From Delphinus delphis (lineage: Eukaryota; Chordata; Mammalia; Artiodactyla; Delphinidae): 64,000 nt of DNA. Positions 1 to 12,085 of this stretch are shown in pieces; positions within the stretch are counted from its first letter, which is position 1; every line of letters starts with the position of its first letter. The stretch covers positions 10,316,680-10,380,679 of the forward strand of contig NC_082703.1 in NCBI RefSeq assembly GCF_949987515.2, in the 5' to 3' direction. Below the pieces are notes generated by a model. It did no database searches, was not told the DNA's origin, and saw only the letters and a program-made list of their open reading frames with translations. The translations under genes and the position numbers were made by a program.

Positions 1-684
1 GGCAAAAGAGAGATGACGCACAGAGCAGCATTGAACCCCAAACTTATTGAATGGTCATTCAGACGTCATTAGGGCACTGAGGCTGTTTCTGGGCTGTAGG
101 GCTTAGAAACACAAGGCTCGTGTCAAAAACCTGAAAAGCTCCTTTAGACGGGTAAGGCACATAAGAAAAATCCTTTGTGAGGAAGAAGAAATAACTAAAA
201 CAATTACAGTGGTGCTAGGATAGACGGCCTTCAGAGCTTCTTAAAAACCACAGCTTGTGGAGGTAGCTGGCTCCCCTGTGGACGGCAATATCTGATTTGG
301 TAGGTTTGGTGCAATTGATCTTGGACAGGGACGTAGGTGGATTTCAGCCTAGTGTAATTTTAGGAGTGTCAAATGTTGATCTCCAGAATCTACCCCCCCC
401 CCAATCCTGTCACAGCATTAGGAAGTCCACCACTGGAATCGCTGTGGGTTTAACATACAAGATGCAGAAAACTCCTGTTGCTTTGCAAATTCCCAAGAGT
501 AGAAACACACTAAATTGTTTGCAGAGTAGTATGTCAGTTTCCAAGCAGAAAGTTAAGTTGCTGCAGCCATTGGGCAGGACAGGCAATTTCTGAAAGAAGA
601 CAGAAAGCGTCCAAAAGTATGCACACAGCTGTGTGGAAGGTGTCAGGAGACAGGAGAGAGGAGGGAGTGGGAGATGGCAAAATG
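1..684. other. unassigned single-copy sequence
   Basis: I recognise no gene or repeat here. The only landmark is a run of ten C at 393-402, a likely length-variable homopolymer. Confidence 0.5.
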
Positions 685-815
685 CTAATCATTCATTCAG
701 TCAACACTGACTGACACTGAGTGTCTATGTGCCAAGCACTCCGTCTGACGCTGGATACATGTAATGAGCAAAACGGGCAAACATTCTGGCCTCATGTAGC
801 TTATAACCAATGATA
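685..815 (-). repeat. L2 LINE 3' end, antisense
   Basis: The stretch reads as the reverse complement of the L2 3' terminus: an 'attcattcag' start, then 'ctatgtgccaagcactc', then 'gctggatacatg' and 'ctcatgtagcttataa'. This order matches the known L2 tail in reverse. It is well diverged, as expected for a relic predating placental mammals. No coding capacity remains. Confidence 0.75.
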
Positions 816-959
816 AATATAGATAGACCTTTCTGACTTGGCCCTTTCCTCCTGGCTGGACCAACACCATGATCTGGAAGTCTTTGACAGAGAACACCAA
901 TAATAACAGCAAAATCGTACATAACCTTGATTGCCCTTAAGTCAACAGTAGTCTGTTAG

Positions 960-1080
960 TTATGTATTTCACCAAAGAGGAAGCCAAGGTTAAAGTTCTT
1001 ATGAGATTACACAGCTAGCAGGGACTGAGCTGGAATTACGTCTCAGGACTTACTGGCTGGAGACGCAGCCCAGAGCAGGA
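960..1080 (-). repeat. MIR SINE fragment, antisense
   Basis: The block holding 'attacacagctagcaggga' followed by 'ctgagctggaattacgtc' matches the reverse complement of the MIR core (the 'gtcacacagctag' region). It is truncated at both ends. It lies head to head with a second MIR just downstream. Confidence 0.65.
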
Positions 1081-1104
1081 CATGGAAACTGGGGTCAACA
1101 GAAC

Positions 1105-1290
1105 TAGATCTGCATTCGGGCTCCACTTCTCAGGTGACCTGGGGCAATGTATGCATTTTCTCCTTCACTCAGCATCCTGGTAGGCACAGCTGGGGATGAC
1201 AAAACCTACTTCAAAGACTTGAGATCAAGCTAACGTGAAAAACGTAAGGAAAATACTTAGAACAACTCTTGGCACGGAATAAGTGCTCAG
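1105..1290 (+). repeat. MIR SINE, sense
   Basis: The segment follows MIR order: 'gtgacctggggcaatg', then a pyrimidine-rich 'tctccttcactcagc', then 'acttagaacaactcttggca' and 'aataagtgctcagt' near its 3' end. It is an ancient, diverged copy. Confidence 0.7.
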
Positions 1291-2671
1291 TCAGTGATGG
1301 CTGTCGTAACAGCAACCATTAATGCATGTTCCCTTTCTTTTTCATTACCTCATACTTGTCACCTGGATTGGGTATCCACCTGAGGCCACATCATCCCCAC
1401 CCCACCTTGACCATCTCCCTCTGCCTCTGTGATCTGTGGACCCAGGAGCAGACTTAAAGATGCCCCAGCCTTGCAGGTTCCTCACTCCCATTCCCAGGCA
1501 CAGGGAATTATACAACATCAGCCAGTCTGGTGTGCTTTTCTGTGGGCCATTTTTGAAAGTTTGTCCCTTTGAACACACAGAAGTCAGGAAATGCAAAAAT
1601 GAAGGTTCCCAGAGTAACCATAACTCACCCACAATGCACATCGAGGCATAAGTTTCCCTGGAAGTACAATAACATAAAACCCCAAGCCTACCAGTGTGGG
1701 AGAAGTTAAGACTGTAGCGGAAGTCATAAATTTGAATGTCCTGACTGGGTTGCGTTTTCATTGTCACCCATGATACTGCATTAACACAGCGTTCACACTA
1801 CAAATTGCAATATAATTCACAAGCCGTTGTGCCTGTGACTGAGGTAGTTTTCTCTATAGGGCCTTCTCCTCAAACATTCACAAGGATTTCAAGAAAAGAA
1901 CCCTGAGAAGAAATATTAGTCCCCTGGGGAGTGCAGTCCCCCCCAGCATGGAAGGGTTGAGCCGCATTTATTTTCTAGCAAGCCCTGGAAGCAAGCAACC
2001 TCTTTCCTTTCAAGTGCTACATCCCTGAGAGCACTTACCTGATCCCTGCCGTTACCTGTATCCTCCACCTGGGCCCTGAGGGAGTGTGGGTTGTAGATGC
2101 CCTATCTCCTCACCTGGGATGGGGAAGGTCAAATAAACAGGGGCCAGATAAATTGGTGCGTGCAAGTTGACGATTTGTGCATTTATAGTGGAAATCGATC
2201 CAACATTCCTCCAAGACGTAGAAGTCAGAGTGAGAACCACGCCCATTGGTCCTCACGGTTCACAAACTCTGGTGAAGACCATAGGATCAAGGAATGTAGA
2301 GCAAGTCACCACCTCAGTTCCAGTTCTCCTTCTCCCTGGCCCCGGGGGCCTTGTATCAGGGGGTCTAATAACAATAATACGTCAACTTCATAGAGGGGGG
2401 AGACTACAGGAGCTCTTGGACCTATCCTCTCTGTGATCAAATATTCTTTGATCATAACGTGTTATCTTAACACCCTTTTTGCATAGATCATATTCTGAGA
2501 CTAGCACTTCCCCTAAAAGTTCACTATCCTTTATCCTGAGCCCTCTCCTTGTTTCATAGAAGGCACACACTTCCTTCATAGAGAGGGTGCTTACTTCTCT
2601 CTGGAAAGGAGACTTTCCAAGAACTATTAGCAATTAAGACAGTCAGCAGGCTGCTCACTTGATCCTCATTG
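1291..2671. other. unassigned single-copy sequence
   Basis: No repeat is recognised. An open frame at 2167-2436 on the plus strand gives an 89-residue peptide that resembles nothing I know. It is discussed as a weak lead, not called as a gene. The rest is ordinary AT/GC-balanced DNA. Confidence 0.5.
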
Positions 2672-2790
2672 TACTTACCTCACCTCTCACTCTTCCTTGT
2701 TGGGTTGTTGTAAGGTTTAAACAAGAAGATGTGTCTAAAGTTCCTGACACCCAGTAGAAGCTCAACTAATGTCAATTTCATGTAAGTTAC
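2672..2790 (+). repeat. MIR 3' half, sense
   Basis: 'tacttacctcacctctcac', then 'gggttgttgtaaggtttaaa', then 'agttcctgacacccagtaga' and 'agctcaactaatg' reproduce the MIR 3' half in order. The 5' tRNA-like half is absent. Confidence 0.75.
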
Positions 2791-3949
2791 CCTCCCCTGG
2801 TAATGAGTTTCTTCCCAGGAAGGAGTGTTCTCTTGTGTCCTCTTCTCTGTGCTCCCCTCCCCATACAAAGCATGGACAGAGGAATTCCATACTATACTTT
2901 GGGCTTCCTCTGCTCAAAGTACAGGCTAATCCTTAGAGAACTTCCAGAATCGAACTCTGTAATAGTTACTCCAGTCTGTTTGGGCATTTCCTCTTTCACT
3001 TCAGTAACCAGAACACAAAATCTACTCAAGATGTACTTTTGGTCTTCCTTGCTCTGTACTCCATCAGGAGTGCACCCTCGGTTTTCATATTCCTTTCCAT
3101 GGCTATCACACATCTGTGCTTCTCATGTGATAAAAAGACGTGACAATTGAACGCTGTTGTGTTTTTTTTTTTTCTCCAAGTTGCACCTGTCTGAGGACTG
3201 GGGCTGCTAAGTACATTATGAAGTCAAGGAGAGTTCAATCTCTGATATCTCATTCATCACCAAGCACATTCCCAGGCTCTGTAATTCTTCCTCTCCCGTG
3301 TTTCTCTGTCCCAGCCTCTCCTTCTCATTTCCACTGCTCTGCCCTGAGACTGGTCATAAGAGACTTGTACTTGGCCTTTTCCCAATCTTTTCACATACAG
3401 TATTGTGACTCAAAATGTTCTTCTTCAGATTTTTGGTTTTGGTCATGATACAATGCTTATTCATGACCTGGCAGAGGCTCTTTCTTCCCTTCATGTCAAA
3501 TTCTGACTCGTAATCAAGTTCTCTGAGGCTCTTCACTAGAAATAGCCTCCTCCCTAAGGATTGGGAACTCTTGAAGCTGGAGGCAAGAAGGTCCAGGGGT
3601 GACCAAATAGTCATCCTCAAACACTTAGGTACTTCTTATGTGAAGGATGTGTTTTTGCTCAGAAAACATAATAAAAATAATGTTTAAACAACCATAAGAA
3701 TGCCTTTGGTTGGAATAAAAGAAAGAGTGTCTTGACCCTCAGATCTAGCTTATGTCCTGTCATCTCCACAAGGGTTTCCTTAAACCTCTAGCTTTCTCCA
3801 CTTGCATTTTCCTTCATTTGACCTCACAGCCCTTTTCTGCATCATTTATTTTAAATTGGTCTCTGCCCCTTGGCTTTCCGACAGCTCTTCTATTGTCGCT
3901 CTGCACATCATTTACCTTGCCCGATATGTATGTTGCACTTCTTCCAGGC
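2791..3949. other. unassigned single-copy sequence
   Basis: No gene or repeat is recognised beyond a T tract near 3163-3173. Reading frames here are short and occur on both strands without features. Confidence 0.45.
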
Positions 3950-4140
3950 ATGTTATAATTTCTGTTTTATGAAACCTTTCCAAAGCATTTGAACTGCTGC
4001 TGACTCCCACCAGTTCATATTTCCTTCCATTGAATTCTGTCACTGTGTACTGCCCAGTTGTCCTTATAGCTCTGTGTCTGTTTCCTTTCATCCCTCTACC
4101 TACACCCTAAAATATCATGCACCTTAAGTGTCCTCTTTCT
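3950..4140 (+). repeat. possible L2 fragment, sense
   Basis: 'ttatgaaacctttccaaagc' and the following pyrimidine-rich text resemble the 'gaagccttccctgacc' part of the L2 3' region. The match is weak and lacks the diagnostic tail. It could equally be single-copy. Confidence 0.3.
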
Positions 4141-4589
4141 AGTCAAAATTATTTTCTGATTGTATAGAAAGAAAGTTTGAATTTTAAGGTTGTGGGATCT
4201 TTGGTAATCTGTGAACTATTATAGACCAGCTCTCCTGAGAATTACACGTACCAACAAAATTTGGCTTCCGTGAAATCAGAAAGAAAATGCTCTATGATGA
4301 AATGAATCTCAGGAAATGAATGCCTGCTCTGACCCACTTCCTAGTTATCTCATTCAAACCACAGGTTGCTGATTCCCAAACTTATGTCTTCCTTTAAGAT
4401 CTTTCTATTATGCTTCAAACACTCAAATGGATTGACCTACTAAAATATGGCATTTGACCCCTGTTTTTGATTAGTAAAAGATTTTTCTTATATTAAGATT
4501 ATTTACTGCATTTTCCATGTCTTGGCATTGTTTCTATACCTTAGGCCGCAGGGAATTAATTTAATCCTTCCTCCATGTAATATCCCTTC

Positions 4590-5060
4590 CCATATATGAT
4601 GACAGCTATGACAAACCCAGCCGCTTCAGTCTCTCTTATTAAAATGAGCATCCCTCAGAACCCTCATCTTTCTCTGAATGAGAATGACTTGTCAATATCC
4701 CTCTTAAAAGTGGGACCTACAGCTGATCACAGCATTCCAGGTAGTTTTTGACAGTGGAAGGCATAGTGTGACTCTGTCACCTCTTGTGTGAGACATGTAA
4801 TGTCTTAAAGTTTCTCTGGTTTTCCCTACTTGTCATTCCTATTGAGATGCCAACTAGAGTTCCGGAGTCTTTTCACAAGTGTTGCTATTGAAACATGTTC
4901 CTCACATCCTGTATTTTTATACTGTGATTCTTTTAAAAATATCAGACTTCATCTTGGTGGTTTCCACCTAATCATCCAACAGCCAAAGTCCTTTTTCAGT
5001 TTTTATTGTCCTCGGAGCTTGTGCCGAAGCCCTGTGACATGCCGCTGCTAGAAGCACCTT
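4590..5060 (+). repeat. CR1/L3-type LINE relic
   Basis: The middle of the block ('gtgggacctacagctgatca', then 'cagcattccaggtag') matches the ancient mammalian CR1/L3 3' region that in consensus reads through 'cccagaactgaacacag' and 'tactccagatgtgg'. The downstream text, including 'gccaactagagttccgg', continues in the same order. Divergence is high and no frame is intact. Confidence 0.5.
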
Positions 5061-5681
5061 CCATTCTGATGCCGATTCATTGACCTCTCAGTTCTAGCAA
5101 TGAGCTCCTCTGTCTATACTACTGTTAAAACCAATTCGTCAACAGACATAGAATGAGAGAATTTTTCAATAGCTGCGGGGAAGACAGATACACTAAAGGC
5201 AAAAAGTCTCTTGGTTTGTCAGTCAAGAAATTCTCTCCAAAAAAAAAAAAAAATAGCCAATCTTGTTCTTAGCATTATTCCTATAACCACCACTTCACAT
5301 TAACTCAAAACATTAATCAATCATTACTAGAATTTCACAAGACATCCATTACAAGCTCCCCAAATAATAGATGTCAGAAATTACTTTCCCACTGACAATT
5401 CTGAAATTATTTGTCAATTCTAAAATTATTTGTCCACCTGTCAGTCTTCTGGTACCATTCTCATTCCCCATGAATTCTCAAAAATGTGGTCCGTGGTTTT
5501 AAATTCCCATCTGTAAACATTAGGGGAGGCTGGCTAAACTGTGCCCAGGACCTCTCTGTGCATTTCTTTGTGCCTTCCTGTGAATTTATAATTATTTCAA
5601 AATAAAAATATTTTTAAAGAAGTCCCATCGGCAAAGTTCTTTCAACGTCTTGGGATATAAAATATCTGGACCTAAAGCTTT
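5061..5681. other. unassigned sequence with poly(A) tract
   Basis: No gene is recognised. A pure A run occurs near 5239-5253. The rest is AT-rich single-copy DNA up to the target-site duplication of the next L1. Confidence 0.5.
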
Positions 5682-5693
5682 TAGATGTAGTTT

Positions 5694-6101
5694 TTATTTT
5701 TTTTAATTGAAGTATAGTTGATTTACAATGTTGTGTTAATTATTGCTGTACAGCAAAGTGATTCAGTTATACACACATATACATTCTCTTTTGAAATATT
5801 ATTTTCCATTATGGTTTATCATAGGATATTGAATATAGTTCTCTGTGCTATACAGTAGGACCTTGTTGTTTATCCATTCTATATATAAAAGCTTACATCT
5901 GCTAACCCCAAACTCCCATGCCATCCCTCCCCCAACCCCTCCCCCTTGGCAACCACCAGTCTGTTCTCTATGTCCCTGATTCTGTTTCATAGGTAGGTTC
6001 ATTTGTGTCATATTTTAGATTCCACATATAAGTGATAATCATATGGTATTTGTCTTTCTCTTTCTGACTTATTTCACTTAGTATGCTCATCTCTAGTTGC
6101 A
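5694..6101 (-). mobile_element. 5'-truncated L1, antisense
   Basis: The block is the reverse complement of a cetartiodactyl L1 3' end: a T-rich start (the poly(A) tail), 'agtatagttgatttacaatg', 'ctgtacagcaaagtgattca', 'gctatacagtaggaccttg', and 'ttagattccacatataagtg'. It is flanked by a perfect 12-bp target-site duplication, 'tagatgtagttt', at 5682-5693 and 6102-6113. That pattern marks target-primed insertion with 5' truncation. Only 3' UTR is present, so it encodes nothing. Confidence 0.9.
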
Positions 6102-6131
6102 TAGATGTAGTTTAAAAACGAGAAGCCTTTT

Positions 6132-6340
6132 TTTTTTTTTTTTTTGCGATACGCCGGCCTCTCACTGTTGTGGCCTCTCCCATTGCGGAGCCCAGGCTCC
6201 GACGTGTAGGCTCAGTGGCCATGGCTCACGGGCCCAGCCGCTCCGCGGCATGTGGGATCTTCCCGGACCGGGACACAAACCCATGTCCCCTGCATCGGCA
6301 GGCAGACTCTCAACCACTGCGCCACCAGGGAAGCCCATGG
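6132..6340 (-). mobile_element. CHR-type SINE (short form)
   Basis: A poly(T) stretch leads into 'gcgatacgccggcctctcac' and the element ends at 'gccaccagggaagccc'. This is the reverse complement of a full-length short cetacean SINE with its tRNA-like head on the right. The duplication 'gaagcctttt' flanks it at 6122-6131 and 6341-6350. It landed about 30 bp beyond the L1 duplication. Confidence 0.92.
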
Positions 6341-9300
6341 GAAGCCTTTTGAAGTAGCTCACCTCTTTGGGGCTTCAGTTTCTTCTTCACCAGGTTTGTT
6401 TTATTCTTTCTAGTTTGAAGACAGTTGTCTTTATTAGAGAAGTGCGAACTCCATGGGAGTAGAACAGCCCAGCTTCCTCTCCACCATCCATTCTCAGTGC
6501 ACTGTACCTACCCTCCCTTGCTGTCTGTCATCTGTTCATCACTGATTCCCAGCTGTCACATTTTCCAGTAACTTTTCTCTCCCTCTGAGCCATCCTTTCG
6601 ATTCTGTTCTTACCAAATTTCACGTCATTACTTTATGTTGTTCTTGAGCACGTGCTCTTTGCTCTGCCCTTGACCTGCATACTTTAAAAATCCGACTTCA
6701 TCTGCAACCTCCCTGGTGCTAAGTACAGTGTGACATGCTTTCCAAGTGCTGTGATGCTATACCCACTTCATTTTTATGGAGCAGAAATTTGCTTCTCTTC
6801 TATTACCATTTTAGTAACTCTTATGTAAGGGTTTTCTTTTTATCTTTGGAGTTTAAATTATTTATATACTAGAAAATTGCTCTGGCTTAAATGAAGAAAG
6901 AGGAGATTTTAACATTTTTGTCAGTGGGCCAAGATTTAAGACCTCCTAGAAATGGTATTTTTTTCTTCTGAAAATCCAAACTGCTTTATCTAGACCCTCT
7001 TAGAGCCCACTCCCTCCGAATTAACCTTTTTCATGTGGATGTATTTCTGACCTCATCATTCACTCTCATTAGGGGCCTGTGAAGCCCAGCTGGGACTCTT
7101 TCAAATGATTTCTCATGTGAAATTGGGTGTAACCCGTTAGAAACAATCCCTCACCCCATCCTGCAGCCCCACGTGGAATATTCCAGAGACTTCTTTCTTA
7201 GCTAGACTTCTCCTGCTATGATTCCTGCTTTAGAGTGATTTCTCCCAAACATTCAACTGAAATCATTTCGCTCCATCCACGTCCCAGTTGGGATGTGGAA
7301 TTCCTTACAATGTATACGAAGGAAAGTGTGAATGGAGAGTTTCTGATACGTCTTTATCTAAACTCCTTAATAGCTTGATACTAGAAAAGTACAGATTAAC
7401 ATGTAGCAAGAAAATACATTCAGCAAACATAATCCCATCTGTACCTGCCAAAATCTTCAATCCGCTTTACCAACATCCTTGTAATAACATTGTTAAACGG
7501 TTCTGACACTTCTTAGATAAGCTCTTCATTCAGCTCCCTGCCTGCTTCCAGAAGGAAACAGGAAAATTCCAAATACAGTCAACTTGGTTATCAAGGGCTT
7601 CTTATCCACTGTGTGAAGTAACCAGGCCCTTTGTTTGTCTTCTGTCTCCCTCTGACCCCCTACATTTGGGATGTATTAGTTCCACTCTGTACCACCACTT
7701 CGGGGCACTTTGAGAGAAAAGTAGTGTAGGTTGCCAGAAATGTTTTTATTTTACTTTTTATTAGCATGCCTAATAAAGAGCTGGGTGAGTGATGTCTTTG
7801 GAACCAAAAACCAAAATGAATCCCAATGATTCCAAGTAAATCTGACTTTAAAACACTTAGTTCCAAGATATCTTGACTTCGCAACGATAATTTAAGCTAC
7901 CATAAAAGGGCCTCCGACCCATAGAAATTGCTGGAGATTTCCTTTTCCTTTCTCTGCTGCGCCATTTTCTTGCTATTTTCTCCGTCAGCAAAGATAAACT
8001 ATGCATAGTGAAGCAAAATTAGTTATAATAAATAAAGTGAGCCATTAGTCTCTAAAACCCTTGAAGATGTTGACATACCTCAATCAGGAGATCCCCCCGA
8101 TTTCTATTCATCTCTTATCGTCTTCAAATTAAGTGGTAACTGGAGGGGGGATAAAAGGGATAAAAGAAAAAAAAAGTTTATTAAATCTGATTCCCTCCCA
8201 CTGCACCCTCAACCCCAGTTTCCTGTGATTATGTGACTGTTCTCTAGTTTTTATGTAGTAGAGGGGGTTTGACCCGCGTGTGGTTTAAATAGAGTTCAGA
8301 GGGTTATGAGAGCCGGGGAGCGGCCAAACTGTGTCTACCTCTTTTTCTTTACAGAAAATGTGTTTAGGTTTCCAAAGGAATGATTTGCAGACAAACTTTG
8401 GCCCACGATTGGTTTATAGCGTGGAGTCTACCTGGGAACCTGGATTCTCCTTCCTGCAGCAGCCCCTGCAAAGAGAGAATCCAGCCAGGGCTTCGAGCCC
8501 CAGTAGAAGTGACTCTGAAATGTTTTAAACAAAAGTTAGAAATTGATTCAGGCAGTTTGTTTGAGCATGCAGGCTAGGCCATTGCTAGAAGTTGTATTAC
8601 TTCCTATGGCACCTGGGACTGAGTTACTTTAAGTGCATAAATCAGCCTTCTGAGAAATAGTATTCAGTTTCCTGAGCTTAGTTTAAGCTGAATTACAAGT
8701 GACCCTATAGAATTATTTTATTTCCCTTTTGCCTGAATTCCTGTGGAAAGGATTAAAAACCCACGCTGTCTGTTTTTATTGGCATGTTCTTTGCTCACCC
8801 CACCCCATTTTAATAACTTCAGCCCTTTATATCTATATTCTCTACACAGCATTTTATAGAAATTTGCCAAACATGTAAATGCCCAAAGTGAACTAGGACC
8901 TCACTATTTCTACAACAACCGGTGCATATACAGAAGATGTGATGGCCCTTTGGGTACCAATAATTTCCCAGGAACATAAAAATGAGAACGGCTGCTTTTG
9001 CCAGGATCTCCCAGGGCTTCATGACATCACCAGGCGTTTTGTGACACCATCACTTTAACATACAGACTTTGGCCCTAGACTAGAACCAAAGAAACATGTT
9101 TATTGATGGAGGCAGTGGAGTCAGAACTGGAAATTGGAAAGGAAAGCCTCCAAAGTTGCCTGGAGAAATTATCCCGAGGAAAAACAAGATCCAGACACTT
9201 CCAAAGGGGAAGTGAAGGTGGGGAGAGCAAAGAGGGTTGGGGGTTAGGCAACACTGAGTTTAAAATCATCCAATTTTGAAAATACCAGTCTTTCATGGCA

Positions 9301-10794
9301 GTGCTTGTTTTTTCCCATTTTAAATTGCAAGATATGCATGAAAGTTTCTGACCTTTTACCAGCTCAGATTCTAAATGAAGCAGGAAAGGAGAGGTATTTG
9401 CAGTAAAATATCAACGAACAAAAAATTAAGTTTGGTCCCTCCTCAGTTCACTCCCCACACCCCTCCACTGCCACCCCGACCCCCTTTAGTGCTAGATTCA
9501 CTGGCGCTGGAGTTGGGAAAAGTACCTCTTTCATTGTGGAATTTCTGACCACTAGGGGCGCTCTGTGGCCACCATCAACAAGAATCAGGTTGCCCCTTCA
9601 TATCAAACGGAACAAAGCTGGAAGTCTCTAAAGGAATATTTCCTAGAAATAAAAACTCAGGAATTTATAAATTACCATGCACATAGAACACATGTAAACG
9701 TTTATAAAGTATTGGCTTCTAATTATAGCTTTTTAATACATGGCCAACATTTACCATGGCTGGTAACCATTGAAGGGTATCTGGGCTGTGGACCCTTTTC
9801 TACAATACAGACAACTGAGATGAATATTAGACCAGGTCCCCCCGCCCCCACCCCCATCCCCCCCCGCCCCCCGCTGCCAACTCCTTTTTTTTACCAGAAG
9901 GCAGGTTACAGTTAGTGTTGCATCCAGATTTCACGAAAATGTCTGTTTCTCTCATCATATTCTAGACGTGATTCTGGATTATGCCACCCTTGGAAATGCT
10001 GCCATGGAGAGAGAACTCTGGACTGTTGAAACTGGGTATCTGACCACTGTAGTATTCCTTAGACTTTGTGTGTCGTAAAGAAGAACCTCTAAATTCCCTG
10101 GGTCTTTCAGTTATAGACTCAGACTTCTGCCATCTCTCAGTCCATACCTGAATATAGGTAACACAATAGTAACTATGAAAAAAGATGAAAAACACAATCA
10201 CCAAAGCTTCCACACACAACACCCAATACTCATTCCCACATACGCCTTAAACCCGCTTTACTGAGTGAACCCAACAATTTCTTCAGTTCTTGAACCTCAG
10301 AGAAATCTACATCCCCTGCATTCAGATGGCAGGTGGGGAGGTCTCCATTTCCCCGTGGTTGTGCCCTAGTCCCCCTTTTACTGACTCATTACTAAGAGAC
10401 CCCCCGGCTTCTTGGCGAAATATCCATGGACAGAAGGAGGAAAAAATGTAGACCTTTTTCAGACAGTGCTGTGAGATCTGCAGTCCCATTACTTTTTCTC
10501 TCCTGGAATTAAAATAAACCAGAAAGAGAAAACCAGATAAGTGAACTAAAACGATGATGAGGTCTCTCCTGTTGGTAGACTATCTTCAGGGAATAATGAA
10601 ATTCACACTGGAGAATTTTATGATGCACGATTTCCATTTGGGAAAATGTTTATGCTCCTTGGAGCAACCAGTTTAGGGTTTGTTTGGAGTTTGTTTTTTC
10701 CCTTTTTTGGAGGGGGTGAAGTGTTGGTCTTACAGCAACATTATAGAATCCTGGAAAATACATAAAGTCTAAGAACCATAGCAATTAGAGATGG
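6341..10794. other. transposon-poor single-copy region
   Basis: Across about 4.4 kb I recognise no transposable element and no gene. Frames of up to 116 codons (for example 9565-9915, plus strand) have no features, and that one ends in a low-complexity proline run made by a C-rich tract. The scarcity of insertions suggests selectively constrained or simply lucky DNA; conservation data are needed to tell. Confidence 0.5.
9838..9873. repeat. C-rich low-complexity tract
   Basis: Runs of five to eight C separated by single or double bases (ccccccg/cccccac/cccccat pattern). The minus strand therefore carries four or more G runs of at least five, a strong G-quadruplex motif. It is likely length-variable. 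Confidence 0.85.
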
Positions 10795-11100
10795 AGGAAC
10801 CCCATTATATCATCCCTCAGGCCCAGGGGAATCAGTGGAGGATTCTTTCCTATAATAGATTTTCTTTATCTTGTTGACTTTCAACAGCCCCAGGGATGGA
10901 GTTTCCACCACTTCCTTTATTACATATTTCCCCAATCTCATAATTCTTACTGTCATAATTTTTCAGCGTGTTCAGTCCAAATGCTCCTTTTCTGAAAATG
11001 ACAACTGCTCTCTTAACTTAAAGTTGTGACTACCTGTTAGAATGAGCACTTCACTCTTTTGAAACTGTAACCATTTTCCTTTTTTATTCACCAGAATTCT
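10795..11100 (+). repeat. CR1/L3-type LINE relic
   Basis: 'ttcaacagccccagggatgg', 'agtttccaccacttccttta' and 'ttcagtccaaatgctccttt' follow the order of the ancient CR1/L3 3' region ('tccaccacttcc...ttcttcc'). The copy is strongly diverged and has no coding potential. It is the same family and orientation as the copies near 12.97 and 14.46 kb. Confidence 0.45.
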
Positions 11101-11699
11101 CTGATCCTCTCTCTCTCTAGAAGCCATCGTGGCTGCAGGTGGGGCAGGGAGCACGTACAAGAAATCTTGGCGATTTGGCAAAAGGAGTTTTAGCCTGTTT
11201 GAGCTGCGATGTCTCAGAATTCCAACACCAGAGCTCCTCTGGATGTTTCAGGGCATACAGTGCCAGGCTGAGATTTCCTTTAGTGCCTACACGTGGAGTG
11301 TGCAGTTCACACTGGCATCCCTAGAACTGTGCAGTGCACAACCTCAACAAATGTACACAGTCCTATAAAACATACCCTTCCTTCATATCCATTAATGCCC
11401 CATTAAAGTTTAGCTTGTGTATGAATGTATGTTGATGTACATCTGTGCCTTTATATGTTGGGATTATAATTACAAAATGCTCAGGTCCATTTTCCTCATG
11501 AGGGGCCTAATACAGTACAAGGCTGAGAGCTGTGAGATTATCATAAACCCCTGTGATCCGGCCTCCTTATTTAACAGATAGACAGAGCTAGAAAAGTTAG
11601 ACATTATGAGTCCAGAAGTAACTGACCCAGACGACGAGATCAGAAAAGAACCTAAATATCCTGTCGCAGGCCATGACACCTACTCAGTTCTTGTTCTTT
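11101..11699. other. unassigned single-copy sequence
   Basis: No gene or repeat is recognised apart from a short (CT)n run near 11107-11119. Confidence 0.5.
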
Positions 11700-12085
11700 T
11701 TTTTTTAATTAACTTTTATTCGCGTATAGTTGATTTACAATGTTTTGTTAGTCTCTGCTGTACAGCAAAGTGAATCAGTTATACATATATCCACTCTTTT
11801 TTAGATTCTTCTTCCATATAGGTCATTACAGAGTACTGAGTAGAGTTCTCTGTACTATACAGTAGGTTGTTACTAGTTATCTATTTTATATATAGTAGTG
11901 CGTGTATGTCAATCCCAATCTCCCAATTTATCCCTCCCCCGCACTCTCCCCCTTGGTAACCATGAGTTTCTTTTTTACCTCTGTGACTCTATTTCTGTTT
12001 GGTAAACAGGTTCATTTGTACCATTTTTTAGATTCCACATATAAACAATGTCATATGATATTTGTCTTTCTCTGTCTGACTTGTT
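11700..12085 (-). mobile_element. 5'-truncated L1, antisense
   Basis: It is a second copy of the cetartiodactyl L1 3' UTR in reverse: T-rich tail, 'gtatagttgatttacaatgt', 'tgctgtacagcaaagtgaat', 'gtactatacagtaggttgtt', 'atatatagtagtgcgtgtat', 'gattccacatataaaca'. It aligns element by element with the copy at 5694-6101 but is a separate insertion. A short 'cttgttct' is present at both edges and may be the target duplication. No ORF2 sequence is included. Confidence 0.85.

Noticed and set aside
9565..9915. 116-codon plus-strand frame
   Set aside because: Its end is a proline run encoded by the C-rich tract, and nothing in the rest suggests a protein family.
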